DNA of 34,246 nucleotides from Pseudomonadota bacterium (lineage in GTDB: Bacteria > Pseudomonadota > Gammaproteobacteria > Steroidobacterales > Steroidobacteraceae), in contig JAKAXA010000037.1 of the NCBI GenBank assembly GCA_021816775.1, positions 1 to 34,246 on the forward strand, read 5' to 3'. Under the pieces are notes generated by a model. That model saw nothing but the letters and a program-made list of their open reading frames with translations. It made no database searches and had not been told where the DNA came from. How positions within the stretch are numbered: the first letter of the stretch is position 1; the number at the start of each line of letters is the position of its first letter. A program made the translations under genes and the position numbers. This document shows positions 32,735-34,246 of the stretch, one piece after another.

Positions 32735-32793
32735 TGCCCCCAATCAGGCGGGGCCAGCGCCCCAATGCCCCCAATCCTGCCCCTATCTGGCAC
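32735..32793. promoter_or_regulatory. Right arm-type repeats upstream of int
   Basis: TGCCCCCAATC occurs at 32735-32745 and 32766-32776, followed by TGCCCCTATCTGGCAC at 32778-32793. Related copies sit at the other end of the island (25075-25102). They lie directly upstream of the chosen integrase start, where arm-type and autoregulatory sites are expected. Confidence 0.5.
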
Positions 32794-32894
32794 GCTCTCG
32801 CAAGGTCTGACAGGGTGCCAATTTCTCTGAAAGTGCGCTAAGCCATTGATTATTGTAGTTTATTATGCAAAGCAAGAGAGTGCCAGATAGGCAC
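32782..32894. repeat. Long-spaced inverted repeat beside attR
   Basis: CCTATCTGGCAC (32782-32793) recurs in reverse complement as GTGCCAGATAGG (32880-32891). The second copy also forms a small palindrome, GTGCC-AGATA-GGCAC, ending two bases from the att core. The AT-rich stretch between them (32840-32870) could be the bending region for IHF-like proteins. Confidence 0.5.
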
Positions 32895-32895
32895 A

Positions 32896-32918
32896 TGGTG
32901 GAGGCGGGGGGAATCGAA
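32896..32918. repeat. attR: 23-bp core at the ssrA 3' end
   Basis: This 23-bp segment is the terminal part of ssrA including the encoded CCA (TGG on the plus strand). It is identical to 24997-25019. It marks the ssrA-proximal junction of the island. Confidence 0.9.
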
Positions 32919-33248
32919 CCCCCGTCCGCAAGCCCTAGACTTCAGGCTCTACGTACGTAGCCCGCTCTTTGGTTCTCGCGCCGCGCTACCCGAGGGGCAG
33001 GGAAGACGAAGCGCCAGCGGACGGTGACTCTTAACGACCCGGCCCGTCGCACGCCGGATCGCGATCCTGTGAACGCGTCCCCCGAGTCGGCCGCACAGGC
33101 ACGGACCGGTCGGAGGTCAGCCGCGGTTAGGCGGCGAGAGCGAAGTTGTCGTCGTTGGCAACTATGGTTTTGCAGCGTGATTTACGAGGGCACTGCGCCT
33201 CGGTACGCCCCTGAAGGTTCGCAACCCGCGTCGAAACCGGTCGCCCCC
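32896..33248 (-). ncRNA. ssrA: tmRNA (ssrA)
   Basis: The transfer-messenger RNA rescues stalled ribosomes and tags the nascent peptide. The minus-strand RNA starts GGGGGCGACCGGTTTCGACG at 33248, a standard tmRNA 5' end, and closes with a T-loop/acceptor stem ending in encoded CCA (32896-32898). The tag reading frame gives ANDDNFALAA followed by TAA (33127-33159), close to other gammaproteobacterial tags. The length of about 353 bases is normal. A TATGCT -10-like box lies about 15 bases before the mature 5' end, allowing for a short processed leader. The 3' end serves as the island attachment site. Confidence 0.95.
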
Positions 33249-33716
33249 AGCAGAGATGACGCAAGCATACCCGAGAGTCTCGCGGCGCGCACCTTCGGAT
33301 TTGGCGCCAAATGGAAACGGTTCCGCCCGCCACCCGGCTCGCGTACGGTTCACCTTGAGCGTACCCGCCGCGCCGCTGGGGCATCCTCAGAGGCTGGATT
33401 GAATCGAACGGGCAGCTGGGCGGCCCACGGGGCGCTCGGCGTCGTCATGGAGCGCGGCAATGTCAATGCCAGGCGCGGCGACGCCAAGCTCGCCGTCGCG
33501 CCAGGTCGGCGGCTCGACCTGCAGCGGCGCTCTGGCGGGGCTGTATGCCAGCACCAACGGCATCGCGAGCGCGCAGGATCTGAACGCGCTCCTGCGCCTG
33601 GACCGCTCCTTCAGCAGGCACGCCTTGTGCTTCTCCGGGCTCGGCGACGACGGAGCGCGCACGGACGCGCGACCCCGTCGGCTTGAGCCATTTGCGCAGC
33701 GTCCGCGCGCGATGCT

Positions 33717-33740
33717 CAACATGACATCCAACATGACATC
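33717..33740. repeat. Perfect tandem duplication of a 12-mer
   Basis: CAACATGACATC is present twice without a gap at 33717-33728 and 33729-33740, within apparently non-coding DNA. Confidence 0.85.
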
Positions 33741-33744
33741 GTGC

Positions 33745-33771
33745 TCGGACGCGCAGCAGCAGTGCGTCCGA
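33745..33771. repeat. Stem-loop next to the tandem duplication
   Basis: TCGGACGC (33745-33752) and GCGTCCGA (33764-33771) pair over 8 bp around an 11-base loop containing three CAG repeats. It follows the tandem 12-mer by four bases. Confidence 0.6.
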
Positions 33772-34246
33772 CGGCTTTCGACAATTCATCCAACCATTGC
33801 GTTGGTTCGCAAACATGACTCGACTTACGGTGAGCTTCAAGGCTCCTACCGTCGGCAGGACGGGACGTTCAGCGCGTGGAGCGACTGTCAGACCGGCGGC
33901 GCAGTGGGTCGGAAAAGCCGTCAAGCGGCACGAGGCCCGTCGCGAGGAAGCGCGAGCCAACCCGAAGGTCCATTTCGGGCCGGATCATGCCCATACCGTC
34001 AGGAGGTCGGTGTGCAGCAGGATCACGGTTGGACTCCGATTGCGCACCGGGAAGACATCCGCGACCGCGCCGGCGCCCCTGGTGTTGCAGGGGCTGAATC
34101 TCTCCTGGGCGGGGCTCAGCCCCATACGCGTTAACCTAAGAACTAGCAATTTCGGGGCGTAGGCGCTAGGATTTGCGCTTGGCGGTCTTAGGTATCCGGG
34201 AGCGATCCGATCGTGCAGCCTGCCCAGGGTGATGAGTGGTCGGTGA

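Larger units (their letters stand above)
24997..32918. mobile_element. Integrated genomic island of about 7.9 kb in ssrA
   Basis: The element is bounded by the 23-bp direct repeat at 24997-25019 and 32896-32918. It carries a tyrosine integrase at the ssrA-proximal end, plus HigB/HigA, an AlpA-like regulator and a Toprim/DUF3987 protein. About six small genes, nearly all on the minus strand, make up the rest. No capsid, tail, terminase or conjugation genes are present. This gene set resembles phage satellites or minimal integrative elements rather than a complete prophage. The integrating tmRNA keeps its complete 3' end, including CCA. Confidence 0.88.
33249..34246. other. Last kilobase: no supported gene
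   Basis: Frames on both strands are either short or Arg-rich shadows without recognisable family sequence or ribosome sites. The part next to 33249 should contain the ssrA promoter. The rest shows a 12-bp tandem duplication and small hairpins. The far end (about 34100-34246) may be the edge of another mobile element, but nothing identifies it. Confidence 0.5.

Noticed and set aside
33387-34162. Frames on both strands downstream of 33387 (for example plus 33797-34162)
   Set aside because: Basic, low-complexity translations with no ribosome site and no family resemblance.
1-34246. CRISPR array
   Set aside because: No set of regularly spaced direct repeats was seen anywhere in the window.

Overview
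The window comes from a high-GC bacterial chromosome, most likely a gammaproteobacterium of the Xanthomonadales/Nevskiales type. This is inferred from the tmRNA tag peptide ANDDNFALAA, a periplasmic glucan cluster (opgG-opgH-opgD), a tail-specific protease, a DUF1249 protein and an aguB-like amidase. No species can be named from the sequence alone.

Positions 1-5780 are a graveyard of mobile DNA. The N-terminal part of an IS66-type transposase runs into what looks like the 5' part of a group II intron at the window edge. Directly upstream of the transposase lies a D12-class DNA adenine methylase. Next is a predicted PUA-like/PD-(D/E)xK nuclease gene, cut in two by a complete ISAzo13-family element with matching ends and a TAA target duplication. 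A second, different ISAzo13-type transposase follows. It is fused to a winged-helix domain and split into two frames at a run of eight A residues.

Positions 5800-24610 are ordinary chromosomal genes. They comprise DUF1249 plus a coiled-coil protein, prc, a small membrane protein and a tightly overlapping oxidoreductase/carbon-nitrogen hydrolase/ATP-grasp operon. These are followed by a DUF938 methyltransferase, a GFA-family protein with a pirin, the ergothioneine pair egtB-egtD, a methyltransferase divergent from a sulfotransferase, and the osmoregulated periplasmic glucan operon opgG-opgH-opgD.

Positions 24997-32918 form a small integrated element of about 7.9 kb in the 3' end of ssrA (tmRNA). 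It is bounded by a perfect 23-bp direct repeat. It carries a tyrosine integrase next to ssrA, a HigB/HigA toxin-antitoxin pair, an AlpA-like regulator, a Toprim/DUF3987 primase-helicase-like protein and several small genes of unknown function, but no structural phage genes. The layout suggests a phage satellite or minimal integrative element. The insertion has moved the probable original ssrA terminator hairpin (24957-24982) almost 8 kb from ssrA. Upstream of ssrA, the last kilobase (33249-34246) holds no gene I can support, only short repeats and hairpins.
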